The notes under the pieces: model-generated
The model's input: only the letters and a program-made list of their open reading frames with translations
What the model was told of the DNA's origin: nothing
Databases searched by the model: none
Assembly (NCBI RefSeq): GCF_963665245.1
Contig: NZ_OY762267.1
Span: forward strand, 3,072,001-3,136,000
Reading direction: 5' to 3'
DNA: 64,000 nucleotides
Source of the DNA: an uncultured Paludibaculum sp.
GTDB lineage: Bacteria; Acidobacteriota; Terriglobia; Bryobacterales; Bryobacteraceae
Translations under genes and position numbers: made by a program
Shown here: piece by piece, positions 1 to 8,876 of the stretch
Layout of the letters: each line of letters opens with the position of its first letter
Position numbering within the stretch: position 1 is the first letter of the stretch

Positions 1-552
1 CCAGGAAGGTACTCCATGAAGTTCCTGGCACGCGACGCCGAGACCGGACGGATTGGCACATACCTGACCTCGTTCGTGATTCCAAACCTGAACAGGGAGG
101 AGCAACGGCTGCCCATCAGCTCCGTCGTACTGAGCAGCCAGGCGGTGGCTCTGGAAGATGCACTCTACAACGCGGGAAAGGCCGATGGCCGCTCGGCCCA
201 GACGTTCAGTCCCCTGGTACAGGCTGGCGAGAAGCTGATCCCCAGTGTCACGCGGGTCTTCAGCCGCGGCGGAGTGATGTACGTCTACCTTCAGGCCTAC
301 CAGCCAGGCAATGGCCGGGCGCAGCCGGTTGTCGCTTTCGTCACGTTCTACCGGGGGCAGTCCAGGGTCTTCGAGACTCCGCTGATGAAGGTGTCGGAAG
401 CACTGAACAACAAGCTGAATACGATCCCGCTGAAGTTCCGGTTCCCGATGACGAAGCTGGAGCCAGGAGAGTACACGTGCCAGGCGACAGTGCTCCAGCC
501 TGATGGAAAGAAGGCGGCGTTCTGGCGAACGCAGATCATGGTTGTCCCATAG
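1..552 (+). CDS. C-terminal part of a VWFA-type secreted protein (partial)
   Basis: The reading frame is open from the first base, so the true start lies left of the window; an internal ATG at 16 is not a likely start. The 183 visible residues are beta-rich and contain PGRYSMKFLARD near the left edge and a second PGEY turn near the end, which looks like repeated immunoglobulin-like strands. From memory this resembles the tail that follows the von Willebrand A domain in large acidobacterial VWFA-related proteins. The A domain itself is not in the window, so the name is inference. The gene ends 13 bp from the stop of the convergent GH30 gene. Confidence 0.6.
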   Translation, partial: PGRYSMKFLARDAETGRIGTYLTSFVIPNLNREEQRLPISSVVLSSQAVALEDALYNAGKADGRSAQTFSPLVQAGEKLIPSVTRVFSRGGVMYVYLQAYQPGNGRAQPVVAFVTFYRGQSRVFETPLMKVSEALNNKLNTIPLKFRFPMTKLEPGEYTCQATVLQPDGKKAAFWRTQIMVVP

Positions 553-565
553 CCCGGCCCGGTGA

Positions 566-2098
566 TCACCGACGAGCCGCGTCGAACTCGGCGACGAACG
601 TCACCACCGAGCGGCCGGGGATCTGGAACGCGGCGCGGTCCTTCACGGGCGGATACGCCTTGAGTTCATCGCCCTCGCGGCTGGAGGTTACCCAGGGAGT
701 CATCCGCCGCAGGTGCCAGCCGCGCTGCGCCACGTTGAAGTTCACGGTGACGCCTTGCGCGGCTTCCGCTTCGTTCACGTACACGACAGCGATTTTCCGG
801 GTATCCGAATCGACGTAGGCTGTGCGCATCAACCCACGGATATCGTCGGGATCCCCCTGCACGGCCACGCGGTGCATGCCCGGCCGCACAAACCGGCTGT
901 AGTTGCCCAGAGCCCACAACAGGCGCGATGGCAGAATGCTCTCGGCATCGCCCGGCTTCTGGTAGTCGGTGTAGATCAGACCGTCTTTGTAGTCCTCCGG
1001 AGACATGGCGGTCCACCACTGCCAGGCCGAAGCGTTGGCCACGGCCATATCGAGATGGATGATGCGCGCCACGACGAGCGCGGTATCCATGGAAAGGTCG
1101 CGCTTGTTGCCACCCTTGCCCTCTGGACCAACCAGAATGCAGTACTCCGTCTGCCACAACCGCCGTTCCGGATAGCGCCGCATGCGCTCAGCCAGGGCCT
1201 GCCGGTCGGTGACGATGGGGCCGTTGAGGAGGTCTGAGCCGTAGCTGTGATAGCCGAACAGAGGCCCCAACAGTGGCGCGATCTCGCCATCGCCCAGGAA
1301 GTCGTCGATATAGTTGCCGTACGGGGAGCCGTATTGTTTCGTCATCTCCGCGTTGGGACGAACCATGTCGGGCAAGCTCCCGCTTTCGATGAGCGCGATC
1401 TGAGTGGCCAACCGGCGGCGGCGCAGCTCGGAGGACAACGCGCGCGTCACCGCCTTGATGTCGGCGTTGCTCGCCCTGTTGCCCTCTTGAGAGGTCCCGT
1501 CCCACTGCCACTGCGGCTCGTTCACGGGGCTGATGTACTGGAACTCCACCCTCTCTCGCGCATCTGTATTGGTGCGGAAGTGATCCAGAATGTCTCCGAG
1601 GTAGCGGGCGTACTGCGCCTCGAAGCCGGCCTTCAGGTTCGTGCTGCCATCCCCCTTTGTCGTGAAGGTGAGCCCGTTGCGGGTCATGCGCCCGGGCGGA
1701 CTGTTGACGAAGGCAAGGAACTGCGGGACGCCTCGCGCCTTGGCGGCCGCCAGGAACCAGCGCTCGCCCGCCTGGCGCGTCCAGTCGTACTGCCCTTCGG
1801 CCGTCTCAAACGTCTCGGGGCTACGCCAGGGATGCTTGATCCGGGGATTCACGCCACCACCGATGTTGAAGCGCCAGCAACTCAGCCCGATGCCCTTGGT
1901 GGGCGAGAAGAGCAGGTCGGCCACGCGTTCGCGCGACGCGAGGCTCCACCCAGCCAACTTCTGCATCGTCCAGCAATCGGAGGCTCCGAAGTTGTCGATG
2001 CGTTGATAGATCGTATCGGGCAGAACGACATCCACGCGCTGAGCGTGGGCGAACGTCGCGCCGGCGAGCACGATGACCAGGGCTCGGGCTACATTCAC
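566..2098 (-). CDS. Secreted glycoside hydrolase family 30 enzyme (beta-1,6-galactanase type)
   Basis: 510 residues with a signal peptide (first ~19 residues, cleavage after AHAQ). The TIM barrel carries the GH30 landmarks: FGASDCW near residues 37-43, acid/base Glu194 in SPVNEPQWQW and nucleophile Glu318 in LWQTEYCI. A C-terminal beta-sandwich (about residues 400-505) is typical of the family. The enzyme probably cleaves beta-1,6-linked galactan or related plant/fungal polysaccharide outside the cell; the exact substrate cannot be read from the sequence. A GGAGG about 12 nt upstream of the ATG could be its ribosome site. It stands alone, with no other polysaccharide genes beside it. Confidence 0.85.
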   Translation of the reverse strand: MNVARALVIVLAGATFAHAQRVDVVLPDTIYQRIDNFGASDCWTMQKLAGWSLASRERVADLLFSPTKGIGLSCWRFNIGGGVNPRIKHPWRSPETFETAEGQYDWTRQAGERWFLAAAKARGVPQFLAFVNSPPGRMTRNGLTFTTKGDGSTNLKAGFEAQYARYLGDILDHFRTNTDARERVEFQYISPVNEPQWQWDGTSQEGNRASNADIKAVTRALSSELRRRRLATQIALIESGSLPDMVRPNAEMTKQYGSPYGNYIDDFLGDGEIAPLLGPLFGYHSYGSDLLNGPIVTDRQALAERMRRYPERRLWQTEYCILVGPEGKGGNKRDLSMDTALVVARIIHLDMAVANASAWQWWTAMSPEDYKDGLIYTDYQKPGDAESILPSRLLWALGNYSRFVRPGMHRVAVQGDPDDIRGLMRTAYVDSDTRKIAVVYVNEAEAAQGVTVNFNVAQRGWHLRRMTPWVTSSREGDELKAYPPVKDRAAFQIPGRSVVTFVAEFDAARR

Positions 2099-2519
2099 TG
2101 AGCGCCTCCAGAGGAACGGACTCCAATATCGTAGCGCTGAGCCCAGGCGGGGGACAGGCTGGTTGTTCGATGGCTGTGGAATTCGTCAATGACGCTTTTG
2201 GTGCCTTTTCAAAACATATATTCGGTAGCCGCCAATAATGCCGCAATAATTACTTTGTCTCAATGTTGATCATGAACTCCTAGCTCGCTCCGATATGGAC
2301 TTCTTGGATCCAACCGGTCCCTGCCAGCAACCAGCGCGGATGCAGGTCCGGAACACCCGCGGTTCAGCCGGGCAGCCACTGCCCGCGCGAGCAAGCCATT
2401 AAGGACCGGGAAGTCCTCAAGGAGTTTGAGATCGAGACCAACGAGAACCCGACAAAGCCCTTCCCGTGCACAACGGCCGCCGACGGGCGTCGCCGCATGG
2501 GGCTGATGCGGTAAGTCCG
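2099..2519. other. Intergenic region between GH30 and cheB-like genes
   Basis: About 420 bp between two divergently transcribed genes. The stretch 2195-2280 is AT-rich compared with the surroundings and could hold promoters for either side. From 2284 to 2514 a plus-strand frame stays open and reads like protein in its second half, but has no ATG, GTG or TTG start; see findings. No RNA gene or repeat was recognised. Confidence 0.5.
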
Positions 2520-3608
2520 ATGCATGCGACGCGCGTCCGAAAGGAACTCGCGCCCGGCACAAGAATCCGGGTGTTGGTGGTAGACGGCTCACTTGTGGTT
2601 CGGCAGCGCCTGGCCCAGGCCCTGGAAGGGGATCCTTCCATTGAAGTGGTTGGCGTCGCCGCCAACGGCGCCCATGCGCTGGAGCGCATTGCTCAATGGA
2701 ACCCGGACGTGCTGACGTTGGACTTGGAAGGGCCGGGGATGGATAGCCTTGAAACACTCCGGCAGGTCCGCCACCGCTATCCGGAGATACGGGTGATCCT
2801 CCTCGGTACTGGCATGCAGCAGGGTTCCCAGGCTGCGTTCGAAGCGCTGGCGCGAGGCGTGGACGATTACGTTATGAAGACCCCGGAGTATGACGATGCC
2901 GGCGACGGAGCCACCCGGTTGCAGGCTGAGCTGGTTCCGAAGATCAAACAGTTCTTCAAGTCGGCCCCACAGCCGGCCAGGGCCGAAGCGCCGGCTGGAA
3001 TAGGCGAAATCTACGTTCCGCCGGTGAAGAGCCGATGCCAGTTGTTGGTTATCGGAGTGTCGACGGGTGGCCCGGCGGCACTCGCCAAAGTCCTCCCGCG
3101 CTTTGCTCCGGATTTCCCCTTACCCGTTCTCGTTGTCCAGCATATGCCCGCCCAGTTCACACGCTTGCTGGCGGAGCGCTTGGCAGGGTCCTGCCCATTG
3201 CGCGTAAGGGAAGCAACGGAAGGAGCTCTGGTGCAGCCGGGCCGGGTGTTGCTCGCACCAGGCGACTTCCATATGCGCGTGCGGAAAGTGAACAACCAGG
3301 CGACTATCCATCTGGACCAGTCTCCGCCTGAGAACTCCTGCAGACCCTCAGTGGACGTGCTGTTCCGTTCCGCCGGCGAGGTGTATGGAGGCTCCGTGAT
3401 GGCGGTCGTCCTGACGGGCATGGGGCATGACGGACTACGCGGTGCGTCCACCCTGAAGGCGCTGGGCGCCACGGTCCTGGTGCAGGACGAGGCCAGCAGC
3501 GTGGTGTGGGGCATGCCCGGGGCCGTGGCCACGGCCGGTCTGGCGGACGCCGTGGTGCCGCTTGATTGCATGGTGCCGGAGATCGTCCGACGAATCCAGA
3601 GGAGCTGA
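2520..3608 (+). CDS. cheB: CheB-like receiver/protein-glutamate methylesterase
   Basis: 362 residues from the ATG at 2520; an in-frame ATG at 2466 would add 18 poorly conserved residues. Residues 16-125 form a response-regulator receiver with phospho-acceptor Asp68 and Lys120. Residues 172-360 form the CheB methylesterase with the catalytic triad Ser181 (GVSTGGP), His208 (VQHMP) and Asp304 (GMGHDG). In the family this domain removes methyl groups or deamidates glutamines on chemoreceptors. The receiver is not fully standard: the usual Asp-Asp acidic pair is Asp22-Gly23. No cheR, receptor or cheA lies nearby, so the partner system is elsewhere. Confidence 0.85.
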   Translation: MHATRVRKELAPGTRIRVLVVDGSLVVRQRLAQALEGDPSIEVVGVAANGAHALERIAQWNPDVLTLDLEGPGMDSLETLRQVRHRYPEIRVILLGTGMQQGSQAAFEALARGVDDYVMKTPEYDDAGDGATRLQAELVPKIKQFFKSAPQPARAEAPAGIGEIYVPPVKSRCQLLVIGVSTGGPAALAKVLPRFAPDFPLPVLVVQHMPAQFTRLLAERLAGSCPLRVREATEGALVQPGRVLLAPGDFHMRVRKVNNQATIHLDQSPPENSCRPSVDVLFRSAGEVYGGSVMAVVLTGMGHDGLRGASTLKALGATVLVQDEASSVVWGMPGAVATAGLADAVVPLDCMVPEIVRRIQRS

Positions 3609-3671
3609 GGACAGCCGGTTCCTGCAGGACCTCGTGCGCCGCCAGTGGGGGACCGTACAAGACCGCGGCGC

Positions 3672-3677
3672 TATTCT
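3672..3677 (+). promoter_or_regulatory. -10 box TATTCT of a leaderless transcript
   Basis: TATTCT is followed by exactly 6 nt and then the GTG at 3684. This spacing puts the transcription start at or next to the start codon. No clear -35 box is visible. It selects GTG 3684 over the upstream in-frame ATG at 3645. Confidence 0.5.
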
Positions 3678-3683
3678 GAATTC

Positions 3684-4415
3684 GTGGAAGACTTAGCAGG
3701 TAAAGTGGCCCTGGTTACCGGCTCCAGCCGGGGCATCGGGCTTGCCAGCGCGCTGGCGCTTGCGCGGGCTGGCGCGGACATCGGCATCAACTACAGGGCT
3801 CGCGAATCCGAGGCACACGCAGCGGAGGCCGAGATTCAAGGGCTGAACCGGCGCTGTGCCTGCGTCCAGGCGGACGTGTCCTCGGGTGCCGACGTCCAGC
3901 GACTGCTTCAGCAGGTCGAACGGAAGCTGGGCCCCATCGACATTCTGGTCAACAACGCGGGCATCGCCCGGCCGCAGCCCTTCGAGGAGATTACGGAAGG
4001 GGACTGGGACGATCTGATCGAGACCAATCTAAAGTCGTGCTTCCTGTTGACCCAGGGTGTACTGCCAGCCATGCGGGCGCGGCAGTGGGGGCGGATCATC
4101 AACTTGTCTTCTGTCGCTGCCCAGGTGGGCGGAGTGGTGGGACCACACTACGCCGCATCGAAGGCCGGAATGCATGGCCTGACGCACTACTACGCGCAAC
4201 GGCTGGCCAAAGAGGGAATCACCGTCAACGCGATTGCGCCGGCCCTGATTGAGACCGAGATGGTGACGTCGAATCTGAAGGCGCAGCCCGGATTGATCCC
4301 GGTTGGGCGGTTTGGAACGTCGGACGAGGTCGCCGATGTGGTGGTCATGCTGGCGCGGAACGGATATATCACCGGACAGACTATTAACGTCAATGGCGGC
4401 TGGTTCATGACCTGA
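3684..4415 (+). CDS. SDR-family 3-oxoacyl-ACP reductase-like oxidoreductase
   Basis: Classical short-chain dehydrogenase of 243 residues. It shows the NAD(P) loop TGSSRGIG near the N-terminus, NNAG, the catalytic Ser in NLSSVA, Tyr and Lys in HYAASKAG, and the C-terminal TGQTINVNGGW typical of FabG-like reductases. It probably reduces a keto group with NADPH. No fatty-acid genes adjoin, so it may be one of several FabG paralogues with another substrate. The GTG start was chosen because the -10 box ends 6 nt before it and because the family begins with LAGKVALVTG. Confidence 0.8.
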   Translation: MEDLAGKVALVTGSSRGIGLASALALARAGADIGINYRARESEAHAAEAEIQGLNRRCACVQADVSSGADVQRLLQQVERKLGPIDILVNNAGIARPQPFEEITEGDWDDLIETNLKSCFLLTQGVLPAMRARQWGRIINLSSVAAQVGGVVGPHYAASKAGMHGLTHYYAQRLAKEGITVNAIAPALIETEMVTSNLKAQPGLIPVGRFGTSDEVADVVVMLARNGYITGQTINVNGGWFMT

Positions 4416-4464
4416 GTACAGGAGAACCAGCAGCGAGGCTGCTCAACGCATATTTTATGTGAGG

Positions 4465-4541
4465 TGGTGGGCCTGACAGAACTCGAATCTGTGACCTCTA
4501 CCGTGTCAAGGTAGCGCTCTAACCAACTGAGCTACAGGCCC
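4465..4541 (-). tRNA. tRNA-Val (anticodon GAC)
   Basis: On the minus strand the sequence folds into a cloverleaf. The acceptor arms GGGCCTG and CAGGCCC pair, the D arm is GCTC...GAGC, and the anticodon stem CTACC/GGTAG encloses loop TTGACAC with anticodon GAC (complement of 4505-4507). The T arm is ACAGA/TCTGT with TTCGAGT. The discriminator is A and the 3' CCA is encoded (4465-4467). It reads valine codons GUC and GUU. It stands alone between convergent genes. Confidence 0.97.
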
Positions 4542-4558
4542 GTTTGAGACGGACGTTT

Positions 4559-6556
4559 TTATATTACCACGGCCGCTACGGCATGCACTTCCAATACGGG
4601 CACTTCGACCATCCAGGAACCACCCGCGTGGACAGGTTCCAGGCTTTGCCCCTGCGGCATCAACTTCACTGACTTCGGCTTAGCCGTTCCGAAGGACAAC
4701 TTCACACCCGTGAGCGGCGGTACAAAGTCCACCGTCGAATAGTCGCCGGCCGTCTGCATGCCCGTCGCATTCAACAGATGCACCAGCAATTCACCGTTCT
4801 TTCTCCGCAGCACCACTTCCACGGTCGAAGGAGCCGTCACCTTTACCAGCGGCGCGAAGAGCGGCGCCACCAGGTTCCGCCCCAGGTCGCGGACGGTTGC
4901 GGCGTGTGTGGCCGCGTAAACAGAACCCACCGGCCCTGCGCACAAGACGAGCGTCCCCTTGCCGAGCGAGGTGGAAACGGCCGCGGCTACCCCGCCGCTA
5001 CGCGTGTCCAACGAAGGGAAACGCTGCGCCACGACCTGAGTGAGGCCGGGATCGAAGTCCAGCCAGTGCCCGGTCACATTCCCCATCACCGGACCCTCGA
5101 CAAACGCAGGCTTGTCGGCCGGTTGGCCCTGCGGCCGGATGCCCGCCTCGGCCGCGAACAACCCGGCGTTTTGCGCACCGCAGACCACCAGTTTGCCGCC
5201 ATCGCGGACATACTGGACGAGTTGTGTCTTCACCTCCGGTCCGACAGCGGCCCAATCCGGCAGCACGATGCACGGATACCGCGCCTCCACGCGTTGCAGT
5301 TTCCAGTCCGGCAGGACGTCCACCGACCACTGGCAGCCCAGCAGGAGATCCAGCCAGCCACGCGCCGGATCGGATGCCTTCCCCCAACCGCCGAACAGCT
5401 TATTGGACGTCCGGTAAAGCGTCTCCCGCGAGAACACGACACCAATCTGCGGCACGGTCTCGGTGTTCTGAGAGACCGGCTGGACCGCACGGCAGAAACG
5501 CCCCACCTGAGCCATCGTCTTGATGTGACTCTCTTCGAAGTAGCCCGCACGCGTCGGCACGTAGTAGATCTGGAAGCCGCCGCTTTGAGCGAGCACGACC
5601 GAGGCCTCCTGCTGCAACTGAACGGCCGGCTTGTGTACGTGCCCGATGCTGTTGGACTGCGCCTGCTGGAAACCCCAGGCCATCAGATCCCAGGGCCGTC
5701 CGGTCTGTCCGAGGTAACGGGCCTCCAGACGCGCCGTGGAGATACTGGCATTGCCCAGGTAATCCCCAGAGAGGAAATCGACGGGCAGAGTCGGCTCCTC
5801 CGGCACGAACGTCGAGTACAGCCAGTTGCTGGCGATCTGGAACTTCGGATGCGTCTTGTGCACCTCGTCGATGTAGTGGCGCACGTACTTGCGGAACTGC
5901 TCCCGCTGAAACTCCAGCCAGTCGTTCCAACCAGGATCCTTGCTCGACTTCGGCGCCGGCTTGCCGTACGCCTTCAGTGCGGCAGCGCAGTAATCCGGCT
6001 TGGTGGCCCAGCATTCACCGTCCACCCAGGCTCCGTCCAGATCGTATTTCGACGCGGCTTCGCGCAGTTCGGGAATCATCAACTCGTCGGCATAGGGGCC
6101 AAACGTGGAAGTCTGATTCGGTTCGGCTTCATTTTGCGGACCGACACGCGCCCACTCCGGGTGCAGCTTGATGGCCTGGCTATCCCAGACACCCGAGAAA
6201 TGGATGTACAAGGCGACACCGCGCCGGGCTGTCACCTTCCGCCAGATCTCCAGCGAATCCTTCACGATGCCGGGGGCGGAAGGGCCCACGCGCGAGGGCC
6301 AGCCGAGCCAGCCGGGATGCCCCTTGGAGTCGTATTGCACAAAATCCGGCTTGGCCTGCGTCACCAGGTTCTCCACCATCGCTTCCGTCACGTCGCGGCC
6401 CAGCACAGTGTCGTTCTCATTGGGGTGCAGATCGAAATGGAGACCGAAGTAACTCTCTGACCGGCGGAGGCGCGCCGGGGCTGCCTGGATGGCAGGCGAG
6501 GCGGCGGCGGCCAACAGGCCTCCAAACAGACGGCGGGTGATGGCGGTAGACTGCAT
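4559..6556 (-). CDS. Tat-exported putative glycoside hydrolase (GHL/alpha-L-fucosidase-like barrel)
   Basis: 665 residues from the ATG at 6556, chosen because the twin-arginine signal TRRLFGGLLAAAA begins within 10 residues of it; an upstream start at 6586 would bury the signal. A TIM-barrel-like domain (about 30-380) has PDFVQYDSKGHPGW, a DLDGAWVDGECW strand end and QIASNWLYS. It is followed by a glutamine-amidotransferase-like beta/alpha domain (about 400-520, YPCIVLPDWAAVG, GGKLVVCGAQ) and a small C-terminal beta domain. This layout is seen in barrel glycosidases with a trimerisation-like domain. I cannot fix the family (GH29-like or a GHL group) or the substrate. Confidence 0.6.
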   Translation of the reverse strand: MQSTAITRRLFGGLLAAAASPAIQAAPARLRRSESYFGLHFDLHPNENDTVLGRDVTEAMVENLVTQAKPDFVQYDSKGHPGWLGWPSRVGPSAPGIVKDSLEIWRKVTARRGVALYIHFSGVWDSQAIKLHPEWARVGPQNEAEPNQTSTFGPYADELMIPELREAASKYDLDGAWVDGECWATKPDYCAAALKAYGKPAPKSSKDPGWNDWLEFQREQFRKYVRHYIDEVHKTHPKFQIASNWLYSTFVPEEPTLPVDFLSGDYLGNASISTARLEARYLGQTGRPWDLMAWGFQQAQSNSIGHVHKPAVQLQQEASVVLAQSGGFQIYYVPTRAGYFEESHIKTMAQVGRFCRAVQPVSQNTETVPQIGVVFSRETLYRTSNKLFGGWGKASDPARGWLDLLLGCQWSVDVLPDWKLQRVEARYPCIVLPDWAAVGPEVKTQLVQYVRDGGKLVVCGAQNAGLFAAEAGIRPQGQPADKPAFVEGPVMGNVTGHWLDFDPGLTQVVAQRFPSLDTRSGGVAAAVSTSLGKGTLVLCAGPVGSVYAATHAATVRDLGRNLVAPLFAPLVKVTAPSTVEVVLRRKNGELLVHLLNATGMQTAGDYSTVDFVPPLTGVKLSFGTAKPKSVKLMPQGQSLEPVHAGGSWMVEVPVLEVHAVAAVVI

Positions 6557-6562
6557 AGCACA

Positions 6563-6568
6563 TACAAT
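6563..6568 (+). promoter_or_regulatory. Putative -10 box TACAAT upstream of the STAS gene
   Basis: TACAAT lies 11 nt before the ATG at 6580, so any leader would be only a few bases. It sits in the 23-bp gap between two divergent genes. No -35 box is clear. Confidence 0.4.
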
Positions 6569-6579
6569 ATAGGTTTCCG

Positions 6580-7005
6580 ATGCCATTCGTAATAGACCGC
6601 AGAGAGCACGATGGGGTCGTGATTCTGGCGCCCCATGGCCGGCTGATGATCGGCGAGCCGGTGGAGACGTTCCGCAACATGCTGGACGCGTTGTACGCGC
6701 AGGGCATCACGCAGGTGGTCCTCGATTTCAGCGACGTGGACTACATCGACTCCAGCGCCCTCGGCTGTCTTGTCGTGGCTCACACGAAGTTCCACAAGGC
6801 CGGCGGCGTGCTGCCAATGTTCGGGCTGAACCGGCGCACCATCGAACTCCTGGTGATCACGAAACTCGCCACAGTCTTCCGCATCGCCGCCAACGAAGTC
6901 GAGGCCGTCAACCTCTGTTTCCCCGACCGCGATTCCAAGCCGTTCGACATCCTGAACTTCGTCGAGGAGCAGCGGGCTCGCAAGAAGGGTGGCGTCCGCG
7001 AATGA
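6580..7005 (+). CDS. STAS-domain anti-sigma-factor antagonist
   Basis: 141 residues, a single STAS domain of the SpoIIAA/RsbV type. The signature VDYIDSSALGCLV (about 54-66) contains the serines 58/59 where the regulatory phosphate is normally placed by an anti-sigma kinase. In the family the unphosphorylated form captures the anti-sigma factor and frees sigma. No RsbW kinase or PP2C phosphatase gene is adjacent. The stop overlaps the start of the flavoprotein gene (ATGA), so the two are translated together, an unexpected pairing for a partner-switch protein. Confidence 0.85.
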   Translation: MPFVIDRREHDGVVILAPHGRLMIGEPVETFRNMLDALYAQGITQVVLDFSDVDYIDSSALGCLVVAHTKFHKAGGVLPMFGLNRRTIELLVITKLATVFRIAANEVEAVNLCFPDRDSKPFDILNFVEEQRARKKGGVRE

Positions 7006-8279
7006 AGCTGGTGGTGATCGGCGGCGTGGCGGCCGGCCTCAGCGCGGCATCGCGTGCCCGCCGGCTGGATCGCTCACTGGAGATCGTCGTCCTCGAAAAG
7101 GGCAACCGCATCTCCTATGGCGCTTGCGGGTTGCCGTATTGGGTCGAGGGGCAGGTGCGCTCCATGGAAGAGCTCACCGTCTACAAGTCCGACTTCTTTG
7201 AACGGGAGCGGGACATTCGCATTCGCACCGGCTGCGAGGTAACGGCGGTACGGCATTCCCAGCGCGAAGTCGCTTTGCGCAGCGGTGAGCGGATCCGCTA
7301 CGACCGCCTGGTATGGGCCGCCGGCGCCCGCCCGGCCGAACGCAGCCAGGATGCGCGCGTCTTCACACTGCACACAGACACCGACGCCGAAAGGCTCCAG
7401 GAGTTTCTGCAAACCCGCCAACCGCGCACGGCGGCGATCATCGGCGGCGGCTATATCGGTCTGGAGATGGCGACGGCCCTGCGTGCGCGAGGTTTGACCG
7501 TCACGCTTTTTCATGACGGCACCCAACTGCTACACAGGGAAGAGGACTGGCTGACGAAGAAGATTGTCGAGCGGCTCGAACTCTGCCGGGTGGAGGTGCG
7601 GCTGAACACGCGCGCCGGGGCTCCGGCGGAGTTGCCGCACGACCTGGTGCTGTGCGCCACCGGCCTGAAGCCGAACGTGGAAGTCATGGCGGAAGCGGGC
7701 GCCGAACTCGGCCGCAGCGGCGCGCTACGCGTCAGCGAGCAGCAGGAGACGTCGCTGAGCGGAGTGTATGCGGCCGGCGACTGCTGCGAGGCCCTGCACG
7801 TGGTCAGCGGGCGCCCCGTCTGGGTGCCGCTAGGCACTACGGCCAACAAGATGGGCCGCGTGGCGGGTTCGAATGCGGCCGGCAAACGGGAGCGATTCGG
7901 CGGCATCGTGGGCACGTCGGTGCTGCGTGTCGGCGGAATGGCAGTGGCGACCACCGGACTCTCCACGCAGCAGGCCCGGCGTGAAGGCTTTTCCCCGGTG
8001 GAGGCCCTGATCGAATCGCGGGCTCGTCCGAAGTACTTCCGAGGCAAGATGTTGCATGTGCAGCTCGTGGCGGACCGCGGTTCGCGCCGGTTGCTAGGCG
8101 CCGCCATTGCGGGCGACGAGGATGCCGCAGGACGCATCAACGTCGTGGCTGCGGCTCTGACAGCCAAGATGCGCGTGGAGGACTTCGCCGACCTGGATCT
8201 GGCCTATGCTCCGCCCTACTCGACGGTGAACGATCCGCTCCTGGTGGCAGCTCACCAACTGCACAAGGCGCTCGATTGA
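7002..8279 (+). CDS. FAD-dependent pyridine nucleotide-disulfide oxidoreductase (CoA-disulfide reductase-like)
   Basis: 425 residues. FAD-binding VIGGVAAGLSAA sits at the N-terminus, redox Cys42 in SYGACGLPYWV, a second Rossmann motif IIGGGYIGLEMA binds NAD(P)H, and VYAAGDC closes the FAD site. The C-terminal dimerisation domain begins around residue 310. The single active cysteine in SYGACGLPY places it with CoA-disulfide reductases, NADH oxidases and peroxidases that form a mixed Cys-CoA disulfide or sulfenic acid. It probably supports thiol redox balance, in line with the thioredoxin-like protein encoded just downstream. The start overlaps the STAS gene by four bases. Confidence 0.85.
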   Translation: MKLVVIGGVAAGLSAASRARRLDRSLEIVVLEKGNRISYGACGLPYWVEGQVRSMEELTVYKSDFFERERDIRIRTGCEVTAVRHSQREVALRSGERIRYDRLVWAAGARPAERSQDARVFTLHTDTDAERLQEFLQTRQPRTAAIIGGGYIGLEMATALRARGLTVTLFHDGTQLLHREEDWLTKKIVERLELCRVEVRLNTRAGAPAELPHDLVLCATGLKPNVEVMAEAGAELGRSGALRVSEQQETSLSGVYAAGDCCEALHVVSGRPVWVPLGTTANKMGRVAGSNAAGKRERFGGIVGTSVLRVGGMAVATTGLSTQQARREGFSPVEALIESRARPKYFRGKMLHVQLVADRGSRRLLGAAIAGDEDAAGRINVVAAALTAKMRVEDFADLDLAYAPPYSTVNDPLLVAAHQLHKALD

Positions 8280-8286
8280 AGAGGCC

Positions 8287-8805
8287 ATGCTCCTGTTTCG
8301 CAAGTTGTTAGACTGGAAGCGTATGGGGAAGGGGCCCGAGATCACCCTGGAGGCTGGCCAAACCGCTCCCGATTTCCGGATGGAACTCGTGGATGGCGGC
8401 AGCCGGTCGCTTGAGGAAGTACTATCCAACGGTCCCGCACTGGTGGCTTTTTACAAAGTTTCCTGTCCGACCTGTCAGTTGACGCTACCTTACCTGGAGC
8501 GTTTGCAGGGAGGTGGACTCCAGATCTTCGCGGTCTGCCAGGACGAAGCAGATCGGGCTCAGGAGTTTAGCGAGGTTTTCGAGGTTCACCTACCGAATCT
8601 GCTCGACCGGGCGGATGAGGGTTACCCGGTGAGCAACTCTTACGGCATTACGCATGTGCCCACCATGTTCCTGATCGAGCCGGATCGCCGGATCTCATGG
8701 ACTTGGACCGGGTTCCACAAGCGGCAACTGGAAGGGCTTGCGCAGAGGGCGGGCAAGCCGATCTTCCGGCCCACTGACAACGTGCCGGAATCGAAGTATG
8801 GTTGA
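8287..8805 (+). CDS. TlpA/peroxiredoxin-like thioredoxin-fold protein
   Basis: 172 residues from the ATG at 8287; an ATG at 8323 is also possible. A thioredoxin fold of the AhpC/TSA-TlpA kind: GQTAPDF near residue 25, active site Cys60-Pro-Thr-Cys63 in YKVSCPTCQ, and the cis-proline loop HVPTMFLI. No signal peptide or membrane anchor is visible, so it probably acts in the cytoplasm, reducing or oxidising thiols. It lies 7 bp after the disulfide reductase gene and is likely co-transcribed and functionally linked, although direct electron transfer between them is inference. Confidence 0.8.
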   Translation: MLLFRKLLDWKRMGKGPEITLEAGQTAPDFRMELVDGGSRSLEEVLSNGPALVAFYKVSCPTCQLTLPYLERLQGGGLQIFAVCQDEADRAQEFSEVFEVHLPNLLDRADEGYPVSNSYGITHVPTMFLIEPDRRISWTWTGFHKRQLEGLAQRAGKPIFRPTDNVPESKYG

Positions 8806-8876
8806 GGTTCGAAGAATTAGGCTCCCGGGTGGAGCCGGATGGAAGCTAGGAAGAGACCGAGAGTAGCTGGGAATAT

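Noticed and set aside
4778..6460. 560-residue open frame on the plus strand
   Set aside because: Antisense to the Tat-exported glycosidase-like gene and His/Arg-rich; the minus-strand protein has a signal and clear domains.
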